From an uncultured Muribaculaceae bacterium (lineage in GTDB: Bacteria; Bacteroidota; Bacteroidia; Bacteroidales; Muribaculaceae), in assembly GCA_910587475.1 (NCBI GenBank), contig CAJUMR010000012.1:1-64000 (forward strand): a DNA stretch of 64,000 bases, in the 5' to 3' direction. Made by a program: the position numbers and the translations under genes. Below are positions 52,539 through 61,906 of the stretch, piece after piece. The notes under the pieces were generated by a model. That model had not been told where the DNA came from, did no database searches, and saw only the letters and a list, made by a program, of their open reading frames with translations. Position 1 is the stretch's first letter. The number at the start of each line of letters is the position of its first letter.

Positions 52539-52569
52539 CAAATTTACAACAATTTAATTGCCGAGTCAA
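52539..52569 (-). promoter_or_regulatory. Promoter of ilvA
   Basis: Minus strand: TTG (52569-52567), 20-bp spacer, TAAATTTG (52546-52539); transcription start near 52532, leader about 30 bases. Confidence 0.6.
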
Positions 52570-52587
52570 TAGTTTTACTTATCTTTG
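52558..52587 (+). promoter_or_regulatory. Promoter of the malic enzyme gene
   Basis: TTG (52558-52560), 19-bp spacer, TATCTTTG (52580-52587); start near 52594, leader about 80 bases. Overlaps the ilvA promoter, so one regulator could switch both. Confidence 0.6.
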
Positions 52588-52673
52588 TACGCAACTTTTG
52601 CACAGATGGCAAACATAGCTTAATGTTCGGTCGTTTATATAAATAAAACAAGGTACATAAAACACAAATTTAC

Positions 52674-54005
52674 ATGTCTAAGGATATAAAGGAAGAGGCA
52701 TTGCGCTATCACCGCTACCCAATGCCCGGAAAAATTGAAACTGTAGCAACTAAATCAACATCAAGCCCCGACGATCTGTCATTGGCCTATTCTCCTGGTG
52801 TGGCTTACCCCTGCAAGGAAATAGAAAAAAACGCCGACGACGCATATCTCTACACTAATAAAGCAAATCTCGTCGCTGTCATTTCAAACGGAACAGCCGT
52901 GCTCGGACTCGGCAACATTGGTGCCGCAGCGTCAAAACCCGTGATGGAAGGCAAAGCTCTCCTGTTCAAAATTTTTGCCGGACTCGACTGCTACGACATC
53001 GAGATCGACGAACACGACACCGACCGCTTCGTTGCGGCTGTCAAAGCAATGTCCACGACTTTCGGAGGCATAAACCTTGAAGACATCAAGGCCCCCGAAT
53101 GTTTCGAGATCGAAGACCGGTTGAAAAAAGAATGTGACATTCCCGTAATGCACGACGACCAGCACGGCACAGCGATCGTCAGCGGCGCAGCACTCCTCAA
53201 TGCGCTCGAAATACAAGGCAAGAATATCGCCGACGTCCGTCTCGTAGTCAACGGAGCCGGTGCGGCCGCCATATCGTGCACTCGCCTTTACACAAAACTC
53301 GGCGTCAGAAAAGAAAACATAATCATGTGCGACAGCAAAGGTGTCATTACTGTCGACCGAAAGGACATCAACGAACAAAAACGCGCTTTCGCCACATCAC
53401 TGCCCCTGCACTCGCTCGCCGATGCGTTGAAAGGCGCTGACGTGTTCCTCGGGCTCTCTGTTGCCGATGTCGTCACACCCGAGATGCTCACATCAATGGC
53501 TCCGCGTCCGATCGTTTTCGCTCTTGCCAACCCCAACCCCGAGATCGCATTTGAAAAAGCCATGGCAACTCGTCAGGATCTTATCTTCGCGACCGGACGC
53601 TCCGACTATCCCAACCAGATCAACAATGTGTTGGGCTTCCCTTACATATTCAGAGCCGCTCTCGACTGTCGGGCAAGCGAAATCAACGAAGAAATGAAAG
53701 TTGCAGCAGCGCGTGCGATCGCATCACTCGCCAAAGAGCCGGCTCCGCGTTCTCTCTGCATGGCATACAAAGTCGACTCGCTGCAATTTGGCCGCGACTA
53801 CATTCTGCCAAAACCATTCGACAAACGTCTGCTCAAGACTGTGGCGCCCGCCATCGCCAAAGCAGCCGCCGAATCAGGAGTCGCACGCCATCCCATATCC
53901 GACTACAAAGCATATGCCGAACATCTCACAACCCTTATCGAGGACAACGACGCATATATAGTAAACCTCCTTGACCCCAACGGATTGCACTGCGACTGCA
54001 AATAA
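52674..54005 (+). CDS. maeB: Malic enzyme, short form without phosphotransacetylase domain
   Basis: A 443-residue enzyme, NAD(P)-dependent, that decarboxylates malate to pyruvate. Conserved segments: DLSLAYSPGVAYPCKEI with the catalytic Tyr, VMEGKALLFKIFAGLDCYDIEID with Lys, HDDQHGTAIV with metal ligands, and the Rossmann NGAGAAAISC. MaeB proteins in this phylum are often about 760 residues with a C-terminal PTA-like domain; here translation stops after the catalytic domain and a short tail (LDPNGLHCDCK), with a terminator right behind. Cofactor preference is inferred from family only. Confidence 0.88.
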   Translation: MSKDIKEEALRYHRYPMPGKIETVATKSTSSPDDLSLAYSPGVAYPCKEIEKNADDAYLYTNKANLVAVISNGTAVLGLGNIGAAASKPVMEGKALLFKIFAGLDCYDIEIDEHDTDRFVAAVKAMSTTFGGINLEDIKAPECFEIEDRLKKECDIPVMHDDQHGTAIVSGAALLNALEIQGKNIADVRLVVNGAGAAAISCTRLYTKLGVRKENIIMCDSKGVITVDRKDINEQKRAFATSLPLHSLADALKGADVFLGLSVADVVTPEMLTSMAPRPIVFALANPNPEIAFEKAMATRQDLIFATGRSDYPNQINNVLGFPYIFRAALDCRASEINEEMKVAAARAIASLAKEPAPRSLCMAYKVDSLQFGRDYILPKPFDKRLLKTVAPAIAKAAAESGVARHPISDYKAYAEHLTTLIEDNDAYIVNLLDPNGLHCDCK

Positions 54006-54031
54006 TCCGGCCGCAAGAAGCTATAAACATA

Positions 54032-54092
54032 CACCCCCGTGAAGCCCTTACCAACTGAGCTTCACGGGGGTGCGTCGTAATATTTTTTATTA
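54032..54092 (+). terminator. Terminator of the malic enzyme gene
   Basis: Perfect 14-bp arms CACCCCCGTGAAGC (54032-54045) / GCTTCACGGGGGTG (54059-54072), 13-base loop. The T-run (ATATTTTTTATT) starts 10-15 bases later. Confidence 0.75.
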
Positions 54093-54148
54093 ACGCCTTG
54101 GCATGTACCAATTAACTGTCTTCTGCGTTTTATCGAGCAATCTTGCAT

Positions 54149-54436
54149 TTAATCAATTATTATCAAGGGATTTATTGATCGTAATGCCGATATAAATTCC
54201 TCTTTATTTTCCGGCGAAACATACACCCAATTTCTCTTGCCATACTTTAATCCAATTCTGTCGGCCGACAATGCCGGAGATGCAAGAACTGTCGACTTGT
54301 GGGTTATTTCGGTAATCCTGGAGATCGGCAAATCCATCCGGAACAAGAAACCGCATCGTATGTGAAGCTTGTCTCCATTTATTTTATAATCAGTATGGAG
54401 AAGCATGTCATAGACCATCATCAGACCGATCCCCAT
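54149..54436 (-). pseudogene. N-terminally truncated bacterial PH-domain protein
   Basis: A 95-residue frame: a partial hydrophobic segment (MGIGLMMVYDMLL), then the bPH_4-type domain (YKINGDKLHIRCGFLFRMDLPISRITEI, LKYGKRNWVYVSPENKEEFISAL). Related proteins carry two N-terminal membrane helices before this domain. Here an in-frame TGA lies seven codons upstream of the ATG, and the missing part is not seen nearby. It may be a broken gene or a genuine short version. Marks the left edge of the AT-rich right arm of the window. Confidence 0.5.
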
Positions 54437-54475
54437 GAAAACAGACAGCCTAAATCAATAGTCGTAATTATGCCA

Positions 54476-54507
54476 AGCGGTGCAGTCCTGTGAAGAGTTG
54501 CACCGCT
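54476..54507. terminator. Hairpin between the PH remnant and the acyl-AMP ligase
   Basis: Perfect 9-bp arms AGCGGTGCA (54476-54484) / TGCACCGCT (54499-54507). TGTTTT follows on the plus strand only. Probably the end of the polyene-type operon on the minus strand, but lacking a T-run there. Confidence 0.45.
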
Positions 54508-54584
54508 GTTTTACGCTCAAAATGTCAAAAATTTCGGCCGCCTTTAGAGGCTGCGATTTAATCAAATGGAAAGATTGAAGTGTA

Positions 54585-55901
54585 TTATCCAGTCATATAG
54601 GCTTTTCGGTTGAGTTTGCCGTTGTAGGTGCGCTCAACTTTATCGACTTGGGTATATAACTGAGGAACCTTATGACCTTCAAGCTTTGATGCAAGGTGCT
54701 TGGCTAACGCTTTCTTCTTAATGGAAAGACCTTCTTTTACAACATAGAGAAGACCGAGAGCTGTTCCTAATACCGGATGCGGTGATGGAATACAAATACA
54801 GTCATCAATCTCCGGCATCGACTGGGCGGCATCCTCAACCTCAACCGGATTTACCTTGAACCCTCCGACATTTATAATATCTCCATCTCGTCCAGCTAAT
54901 TGCAATCGACCCTCTTCATCGAGGATTCCCTTGTCTTTCGTGAAGATTTTATTATCTCTGAGAACACGATTTGTTTCATCCAGGTCTCCGCAGTAGCCAA
55001 TCATTAGCGTCTTACCTTGACATACAATAAACCCATCATCATCAATTGTTAAGGCTGAGTGTTTCATCGGCTTTCCTAAGCACCCAGCTACACAATATCC
55101 TCCGTTGAAATTATGGGTCGCGATTATTCCGGTCTCTGTGGAGGCGTAGGTATTATAAAGACGAGTATGCGGAAGCAATTCGCATAGTTTCTCCATGTCG
55201 GATTGCGAAATTGGAGCGGCTCCAGTTTCGATGAAATCAAATTTTTCAGAACAATCCCTTAGTTGTTTCTCTCCGAATTGTATCATCATACGGAGAGTGG
55301 CCGGAACTTGGAACGTAGCCACCTTCCAAGGAGCATCCTTAACCACCTTAAAGAAAGCTGGCAAGTCTTTGAGCCCGTCCATGATATAAATGGAAGCACC
55401 AACTATTATTGACGGCCATATCTTACTCAAACTTCCTATGTGGTTAAGCGGACCGGTAATAATAAACGTCAGGTCCGAAGAAAAACCTTGTGCATCAATC
55501 AAGTTTTCAGCATCATATATAATGATACCTTGGCTAATCATAGTCCCTTTCTGTTTACCGGTTGTTCCGGTCGTAAAAAGTATGTCGGTTACATCTCCCG
55601 GCATATCAGCCTGCGATGTCAATTCCAGTATTCCCTGAAATTGAGCATCGGGCAAGTCCTTTTCAAGAGGAACAACCACTTTCCCGGCCTTGTGAGCTGC
55701 AAAATAGTCTATGATGAAATCAAAATCATGCGCGGATCTTAATACATAGACCCGGGAGGTTTCGGATTCAATTTCCGACGCACGTTCACAGACCGCCGTC
55801 CATAGTTCACTATAAGTCAAAATTCCATCGGAATTTTGGAAAGCAATCCTCTGGGGCGAAGATTGTGCATGTTCACGTAGATAATCTTCCAGTCGGTTCA
55901 T
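54585..55901 (-). CDS. Acyl-AMP ligase (ANL superfamily) of the polyene-type cluster
   Basis: A 438-residue adenylating enzyme, shorter than the usual 500 or more. A3 phosphate loop TTGTTGKQKG (110-119), A5 YASTETGI, A7/A8 GRDGDIINVGGFKVNP and A10 Lys in YNGKLNRKAY are all present, so it should be active despite a trimmed N-terminal part. It would activate a carboxylic acid (in aryl-polyene systems, an aromatic starter) as acyl-AMP and load it on the ACP encoded 7 bases upstream. Starter identity is unknown. Last gene of the operon. Confidence 0.85.
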   Translation of the reverse strand: MNRLEDYLREHAQSSPQRIAFQNSDGILTYSELWTAVCERASEIESETSRVYVLRSAHDFDFIIDYFAAHKAGKVVVPLEKDLPDAQFQGILELTSQADMPGDVTDILFTTGTTGKQKGTMISQGIIIYDAENLIDAQGFSSDLTFIITGPLNHIGSLSKIWPSIIVGASIYIMDGLKDLPAFFKVVKDAPWKVATFQVPATLRMMIQFGEKQLRDCSEKFDFIETGAAPISQSDMEKLCELLPHTRLYNTYASTETGIIATHNFNGGYCVAGCLGKPMKHSALTIDDDGFIVCQGKTLMIGYCGDLDETNRVLRDNKIFTKDKGILDEEGRLQLAGRDGDIINVGGFKVNPVEVEDAAQSMPEIDDCICIPSPHPVLGTALGLLYVVKEGLSIKKKALAKHLASKLEGHKVPQLYTQVDKVERTYNGKLNRKAYMTG

Positions 55902-55908
55902 ATAACCT

Positions 55909-56133
55909 TTATTTTTCTGCCAGCCTACGGTTTACCATTTCGACTATGCTGTCAAGCGAACGGAGGTTCTTGGGAGTGGCATCTTTAGCTTCTAGTTCAA
56001 TGCCATATTCCTGAGACAGCACCATCAAAATAGTCGTTACGCCAAGAGAATCCAATTCGGCAAAAAGGAAGTCCGAATCTAAATCTACGAGAGGAAGAAG
56101 GTCTTCCAGTAAAGTTCTAATATGTTCTTTCAT
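55909..56133 (-). CDS. Acyl carrier protein
   Basis: A 74-residue acidic helical protein from ATG 56133; an in-frame ATG at 56175 lies inside the esterase gene. The phosphopantetheine Ser is in ELDSLGVTT (the DSL motif, near residue 29). It sits between the esterase and the acyl-AMP ligase and would carry the growing or starter acyl group. Spacing to neighbours is 4 and 7 bases, indicating a single transcript. Confidence 0.87.
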   Translation of the reverse strand: MKEHIRTLLEDLLPLVDLDSDFLFAELDSLGVTTILMVLSQEYGIELEAKDATPKNLRSLDSIVEMVNRRLAEK

Positions 56134-56137
56134 TTTT

Positions 56138-57490
56138 TTATTTATCAATTTTAAACAATCGGGGAAGATAGTCAATCAGATACTTACGCCAGTTGCTCCA
56201 AGTGTGTCCACCATCTGATTCATTATACAAAAAAGTATATCCACCCTTGTTAAGCTTTTTTCTTAAGTCATCGTTAAGTTTCTTTGTAAAATCATCCCTC
56301 CCTACGGCAATATAGAAGAATCTGGGATTTTTCTTAAAGAAATTCTTCAATTTCCAATCAAAATTATCATAGATATCCAAATTTTCATCGGATTCTCCTC
56401 CAGTGATACTGCTAATCTTTCGGTCAACGCTACCACCCCCTAAAAATGGAAGTGCTTGCTTTAGTTGATTCCAACCTTCTCCTATACTTTTCAATCCACC
56501 GACACTTTTGTCTCCAAGAGCGTTTGTCGTTTGAGCCGAGAATAGTCCAATGTAATCAAATTCATTAGGATTATTTAATGAGGTGTACAGTGTATGAAGA
56601 CCACCAAGAGACAACCCAGCTATGGCTCTATGTTGCTTATCTGCAACCGTTCGATAATTCTTGTCAACATAGTTGACAATCTCGGGGACAAATGATTTCT
56701 CGAATTTACCAAACATCGATGAAACATTGTTGCCGGAAGGTTGAACATTCGGATTGTTAGGATCTTCACCGGGAGCGGCTGCTAACTCTACATTGCCATT
56801 GGGCATGACAACAATCATTGGTTCACATGTGCCATTTGCAATAAGATGATCCATTATTTGGGATAAACGACCGCAATCATCCCACGCAGTTTCATCACCT
56901 CCAGAACCATGAAGGAGATAAAGAACTGGATAACGTCGAGATGATGAGTTGTATCCGTGAGGAAGATATACAGCCATACGGCGTTTACTCATTCCATTCA
57001 ACGATGATGGATACCAATTATATTTTAATGTGCCTTTTTTTGTTTGCGCATCAGTAAAGTTATCGCCAATCCCACCCTTGATGATAAAATAGTTATAGGT
57101 AGTTCCTATATCCCGTGTGGTGTCCCTATTTCTTTTATCGAAACGCACAGAATCTTCATTCACTACGAAATCGTACCAGTAGAGTTCAGAACTGAGCGGC
57201 TGCGACGTATAAGACCAAACTCCATTCCCTGTGTTCGTCATTTCAGCCTTACCATCTTTGGAGAACATGCCAGCCATAGGAATTAAAGAATTCCCTTTTT
57301 GGAAGAATGTACCCTGTACTTCTACTTTCTCGGCTTTCGGATCTATATAAGTAATTGTCACAGAGTTGTCGCTATTTATGGTAATTGGATTCTGAGCGTT
57401 GACATGAAGAGTGGAACACAATATCAGACCTGCCAATATTGCGCCATATACTTTTTTAGAAGCGGATGTCAGTTTACACTGAAAGTTCAT
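56138..57490 (-). CDS. Exported esterase with N-terminal Ig/CBM48-like domain
   Basis: A 450-residue protein with signal peptide (ILAGLILCSTLHVNAQ). Residues 35-140 form an E-set/CBM48-like beta-sandwich as in Bacteroidetes feruloyl-esterase-like proteins; residues 165-450 are an alpha/beta-hydrolase of the esterase D/CE1 type, with VLYLLHGSGGDETAWDD (oxyanion region), nucleophile GLSLGG (Ser near 294), and His in GGHTWSNWR (near 430). It would act in the periplasm or at the surface on an ester. Its start overlaps the transporter fusion gene by 17 bases. An unusual member for a polyene cluster. Confidence 0.83.
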   Translation of the reverse strand: MNFQCKLTSASKKVYGAILAGLILCSTLHVNAQNPITINSDNSVTITYIDPKAEKVEVQGTFFQKGNSLIPMAGMFSKDGKAEMTNTGNGVWSYTSQPLSSELYWYDFVVNEDSVRFDKRNRDTTRDIGTTYNYFIIKGGIGDNFTDAQTKKGTLKYNWYPSSLNGMSKRRMAVYLPHGYNSSSRRYPVLYLLHGSGGDETAWDDCGRLSQIMDHLIANGTCEPMIVVMPNGNVELAAAPGEDPNNPNVQPSGNNVSSMFGKFEKSFVPEIVNYVDKNYRTVADKQHRAIAGLSLGGLHTLYTSLNNPNEFDYIGLFSAQTTNALGDKSVGGLKSIGEGWNQLKQALPFLGGGSVDRKISSITGGESDENLDIYDNFDWKLKNFFKKNPRFFYIAVGRDDFTKKLNDDLRKKLNKGGYTFLYNESDGGHTWSNWRKYLIDYLPRLFKIDK

Positions 57491-60400
57491 AAAGCTTTAA
57501 GTTTTCTATCGTTGATAAATCCATAGAGGTCTGGAACTCTACGTTGGTAATAATTCCCTCAGCAGCATATTTTGCTACTATTATTTTTTCTTCGTCAGGA
57601 TCAATTGCAAATACCTTGGTGTCGGGATGGACAAGACCCATTAAGAGAGCCATTTCACCATATCCACAATTTTTAATAACAACACATTCCGGCTGAGTAT
57701 GGTCTACCAAATTGGAATAATTGTTGTGCTTTTTAAGGTTACGGGTTACTTCCTTTAATAGTTCCGTCCCCTTATATCGATAACGGTCTTTTACAAGAGG
57801 TGCAAAATAGGTTGCCGTCTCATACTTGCAACACATTGCCTTGTATTCAACCTTCATGTGGCGATGAACATTCTGGGCGAATGCAGAGTATGATTCATTC
57901 CATATAGGGCTTAACGATGTTATCCGTTTACCTATCCGCATATTGATTTCTCCCTTGTAGCAGGCAAAGCTTTGGACGGGCATAAGATAGTTAACGCCAT
58001 GCAGCAACACAGGCAAAACATCAATGTTAAGTTGCTTTGCAAGATAGAACGGTCCTTTATGGCATCTGAGAATGGAAGAATCGGGATTACGCATTCCTTC
58101 CGGAAAGAAGGCTATTGAATAGCCCTCCTCGACATACTTCTTGAAAAACTCCAAGTCTCTCTCCAAAGAAGAATCCTTCCATGCAGTAAAGTTGGACTGC
58201 CGGATTGTATAGAATCCCAACCACTTGAACATTATACGAACCACCGGATTCATACTTGACCTCTCATTTGCCACAATGAGAATCTTAGGACTCCATGCCA
58301 TAAAATACATCGGGTCGAGCAAGGACTGATGGTTGCACACGATAACACAGGGCTTATTCAAAGTCTCATTATACGGGTTGTGCATTCTGAATTTAACACC
58401 GGGCATCAATTTAAGGTCAACTCTATGTGACCAAGTGACAAAACGATGGAAAAGAGCCAGTGTTTTTGGTGTCCTCGGACCAATAATAAACAGGAAGAAG
58501 CCCAATATGTATCCGATTAGTAATTGAGATAGCCACCATGCTCCACAGAACCAAGTACGAAGTAACGGCCCGAGCGTTAGAGGGCGTTTCCTATATTTGC
58601 CATGAGATTTTGTGATCCAATTGAATACCAAAGGAGGCAATAGATAAGACATCAATACAACTGAGAGCATACCAACAATGGTAACCTCAGCCAATGAATG
58701 GAGTGCCGGATGTTTTGCAAATATCAAAGTCCCGATTCCGATGAACATAATGAGAGCGGACACAAGAATCGAACTTTTGTAGGAAGCAAGCATCTTTTTC
58801 CTAAAAGCATATTCATAGCAACAGCCTTCGGTCATGAAGATTGTATAATCATCTCCCTGTCCAAAGATGAAAGTAGCGAGAATGATATTGACAATGTTGA
58901 ATTGTATTCCGGTCATTCCCATAATTCCTAGAATCCAAATCCAACTGACAGCCATAGGCAGGAACGAGAGCAAAGCCAATTCAATGGAGGCAAAAGAAGC
59001 CCAAAGGAAAAAGAACACAATCAAACCACAGGCCCATCCAATATAGCTGAAGTTGTCTGAGAGGCCATTGGCAATAGCACTATTCATACTTTGCACATCA
59101 AAGCAGAAATGGGACCCTTCGAGGCTATCAATCTTTTGACGGAGAACTTCCATTTTGTCTTTCTGCACAGAAATCAGATTGACAACCCGGTATTTCCCAT
59201 TTATACTGTCAATGCTGAGGTGCTGAGAATTAATGGAATTAAGAGGGATAAAGAAGTCTTTGTCTTGGAGAGCATATTCTCCTGATAGAATATCTTCAAA
59301 GGGAGAGAATGCTTCTTTCTGGAAGCCCTTTGTAAGTGCCCCCTGCGTCAGGGAATCTGTCAAAAGAGTTTTATGGGTGGCTATAAAATTAGTCCAACTT
59401 TCCAATCTTTCAGCTTGCTGTTTTGATGATGGTAGAAATTGCATGTCAGATTGATAAACGCTATCAATCGAAGCAAGTTCTTGTTTGAGTTTGGGCCTTA
59501 ACGCGGCATTGTTATCAATAGCCTCATCCAGCGTGTTTCCGGAGCTTACAACATATAGAGTTTCAGTGTTGTCTGAGTTATTGCTTGTCAATTCCTTAAA
59601 ATATACCATATCCGCTTTCTGACGGTCGGTCATGAAATTTATATGGCTCATATTAGAGTCAAAGTCTGTTTTGAGACTAAAATAGCCAAATATGACAGTG
59701 AGTAACACCACACCAAGGACAACCCGACGGTTCTTTTCCGGTCTAATGTTGCTCAACCAATCGAGCCATTTGACAGCAATCTCATGTTGACGGTTTCCTT
59801 TTTTACGAACTGCATGAGGCAGAAATACAACGGTAAATAAAATGGTGCCAATAAGAATCAAAGCACTGAAAATCCCCAAATCGCGGAGAGCAGCCGCTTT
59901 CAATGGGACAAGTGCAACAAACGCTCCTACAGTGGTTATATTACCTATTATCAAGGGGGCTATTATCTCTCTTAGCACTTGTTTCATCGAACCTGTGTGC
60001 GCAGTATGAGCTATCAGATGGAGTGGATAATTGACTGCAATACCGAGTATAATGCTTGATATTCCCACAACAATCAATGAAACACTACAATGAATCACCG
60101 ATACCATCGCCATTGCGAACAACCATCCCCATCCAACCGAAATAATAATAAGGATAATGTTCCAAGCCTTTCTGAATACAATAATAAGTAACGCCACAAT
60201 CAGAACTGCGGCAATTGCAATGGATAACAGACTGTCCTCTTTAATTTGTGTAGCATTGGCGACTGCAATGGCCGGCCCCCCGATGTAATGAACAGTCACT
60301 CCTGAAAACTCGTTTTCAACCTCGTTTGCCCGTTCCGCAAGGAAATCCATTAAAACGGCATTGTTATGAGTTTCACTGTTTCCAAATGGAGATTCCATTA

Positions 60401-61046
60401 GAACCAAGGCGCGGCTCATATCCGGAGTAAAGATATAACCGTCATACATCTTAATATTATCTGCAGACTGGCCACTTTGAAGCCTACCTACGCAGGGAGA
60501 GAAAAGATTGAGCGGATCTCTTTGAAGATTTTCAGACAGCAATCCGGATGTTGGGAACATTAACAGTTCCTTATCCTCTTCAAGCCGAGATAAAATATAG
60601 CCGGGGGTATTCAGCAGACTGTCCATTCTCGTATAATCTTCCTCGGAGAGGAAATAAGGGATATTAGCATAGACGAAGTCGGTATATTCCGAAATCTTCT
60701 CCAAGTTGATTTGCGTAGTCAATTCCCTGACATATCCAGCAGAATCTTTTTCAGAGACGATATTTTCAAAATAATCGATTGCTTCCACTATATCGTCAGG
60801 ATTTGCATTAAGCGAATCTGACGCTTGAAATATGGCAATAATCCTACTTGCCCCCGACACATCTTGATAGACCTGCATCGCCTCCTGATGATTGCCTTCC
60901 AATGGAAGAAAATCCGAAATATCTTCTTTAAAATCCAGACGTAGCAACAGGCAGGAGAGGACTGTCGTGACTATGATAAAAGACAGAAGGCAAAACCTTC
61001 TGCGGCTCTGCATGAAGTCATGTATTTTGAGTGCAATCTTAGTCAT
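57474..61046 (-). CDS. MMPL transporter / lysophospholipid acyltransferase / methyltransferase fusion
   Basis: A 1190-residue three-part protein. Residues 1-830: RND/MMPL-type exporter with two groups of transmembrane helices and two periplasmic loops (IRPEKNRRVVL marks the second half; GQGDDYTIF is the proton-relay region). Residues about 880-1070: PlsC acyltransferase with NHQSLLD (905-911) and FFPEGMR (about 980). Residues about 1110-1190: start of a class I methyltransferase with NCGYGE and VFAIDPDE, but only about 65 residues follow motif I, so the Rossmann domain looks incomplete. Such trifunctional proteins belong to Bacteroidetes polyene/flexirubin-type clusters and may move and attach the lipid product in the envelope. 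Confidence 0.85.
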   Translation of the reverse strand: MTKIALKIHDFMQSRRRFCLLSFIIVTTVLSCLLLRLDFKEDISDFLPLEGNHQEAMQVYQDVSGASRIIAIFQASDSLNANPDDIVEAIDYFENIVSEKDSAGYVRELTTQINLEKISEYTDFVYANIPYFLSEEDYTRMDSLLNTPGYILSRLEEDKELLMFPTSGLLSENLQRDPLNLFSPCVGRLQSGQSADNIKMYDGYIFTPDMSRALVLMESPFGNSETHNNAVLMDFLAERANEVENEFSGVTVHYIGGPAIAVANATQIKEDSLLSIAIAAVLIVALLIIVFRKAWNIILIIISVGWGWLFAMAMVSVIHCSVSLIVVGISSIILGIAVNYPLHLIAHTAHTGSMKQVLREIIAPLIIGNITTVGAFVALVPLKAAALRDLGIFSALILIGTILFTVVFLPHAVRKKGNRQHEIAVKWLDWLSNIRPEKNRRVVLGVVLLTVIFGYFSLKTDFDSNMSHINFMTDRQKADMVYFKELTSNNSDNTETLYVVSSGNTLDEAIDNNAALRPKLKQELASIDSVYQSDMQFLPSSKQQAERLESWTNFIATHKTLLTDSLTQGALTKGFQKEAFSPFEDILSGEYALQDKDFFIPLNSINSQHLSIDSINGKYRVVNLISVQKDKMEVLRQKIDSLEGSHFCFDVQSMNSAIANGLSDNFSYIGWACGLIVFFFLWASFASIELALLSFLPMAVSWIWILGIMGMTGIQFNIVNIILATFIFGQGDDYTIFMTEGCCYEYAFRKKMLASYKSSILVSALIMFIGIGTLIFAKHPALHSLAEVTIVGMLSVVLMSYLLPPLVFNWITKSHGKYRKRPLTLGPLLRTWFCGAWWLSQLLIGYILGFFLFIIGPRTPKTLALFHRFVTWSHRVDLKLMPGVKFRMHNPYNETLNKPCVIVCNHQSLLDPMYFMAWSPKILIVANERSSMNPVVRIMFKWLGFYTIRQSNFTAWKDSSLERDLEFFKKYVEEGYSIAFFPEGMRNPDSSILRCHKGPFYLAKQLNIDVLPVLLHGVNYLMPVQSFACYKGEINMRIGKRITSLSPIWNESYSAFAQNVHRHMKVEYKAMCCKYETATYFAPLVKDRYRYKGTELLKEVTRNLKKHNNYSNLVDHTQPECVVIKNCGYGEMALLMGLVHPDTKVFAIDPDEEKIIVAKYAAEGIITNVEFQTSMDLSTIENLKLYELSV

Positions 61047-61061
61047 TTAGAAGTATCTTTA

Positions 61062-61901
61062 TCAGAATATTGTCTTTATCCAGTTTAGGAATGCTTCTTT
61101 CCATTCCCTGCATTCAGTAGAACCCTTTGTTTCAGATGCGCCAAATCCATGTCCTCCTGTCTCAAACAAAAGATATTGATGAGGAATGTTCTTTGACGTG
61201 AGAGCCGAATCCAACAATACAGAATTGTGGTAATCCACAATAGGGTCATCCTTACAATTTACTAAAAAGACAGGCGGACAATCTTCCGGAACATGTCTTT
61301 CTAATGAAAGTAAATTCTTTAATTCCGGATCATTCTGTTTATTGTCACCCAATAATCCTCTGCGAGACCTTTTATGAACGCATTTTTCAGTCATGGTAAC
61401 AACAGGGTATATCGGAACAATAAAATTCGGTCGATATTGCGGATCAAATAGTTCTGCAGAAGACATTACGAGATGTCCACCTGCTGAAAATCCCATGGCT
61501 CCAATTTTAGTAGAATCCACCCCAAACTCACTTGCGTTCTCTCTTACTATTTTTATAGCCTGTCGTAAATCATCTTGTGGGTCAGGATAACGATTTCCTC
61601 TAAATAGATACCGATGATGGAATATAAATGCGGGAACATAGGCAGTTCGATAGTCCAAAACAAACGCAGAAATTCCGTTATTGTTGAGCCATTTAGCCAC
61701 TTCATACCCCTCGGTTTCGCTATCATGCCAAAAATAGCTTCCTCCGGGACACACAACAACTCCGATATTATTGTCACCACCTATGATATATGGGGTCAGC
61801 TTCACTTTTTTGTGGCACTCCGTATTCGCCCAAATATTGATTTGAGCGATACAGTTGATTGCCAGAATTATTCCTGCTATTATGATGGCGAATCTCTTCA
61901 T
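61062..61901 (-). CDS. Exported alpha/beta-hydrolase (acetyl-esterase/BD-FAE-like)
   Basis: A 279-residue protein with a signal peptide (IIIAGIILAINCIAQ). Nucleophile elbow GFSAGG (near residue 145), oxyanion region VVCPGGSYFWHD, catalytic Asp candidate in NCKDDPIVDY and His in GGHGFGASE. It resembles acetyl-xylan-esterase/feruloyl-esterase-like lipases common in Bacteroidales. In this operon it could remove or transfer acyl groups of the lipid product. It lies 5 bases from the oxidoreductase gene and 15 from the fusion. Confidence 0.82.
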   Translation of the reverse strand: MKRFAIIIAGIILAINCIAQINIWANTECHKKVKLTPYIIGGDNNIGVVVCPGGSYFWHDSETEGYEVAKWLNNNGISAFVLDYRTAYVPAFIFHHRYLFRGNRYPDPQDDLRQAIKIVRENASEFGVDSTKIGAMGFSAGGHLVMSSAELFDPQYRPNFIVPIYPVVTMTEKCVHKRSRRGLLGDNKQNDPELKNLLSLERHVPEDCPPVFLVNCKDDPIVDYHNSVLLDSALTSKNIPHQYLLFETGGHGFGASETKGSTECREWKEAFLNWIKTIF

Positions 61902-61906
61902 ATCAG

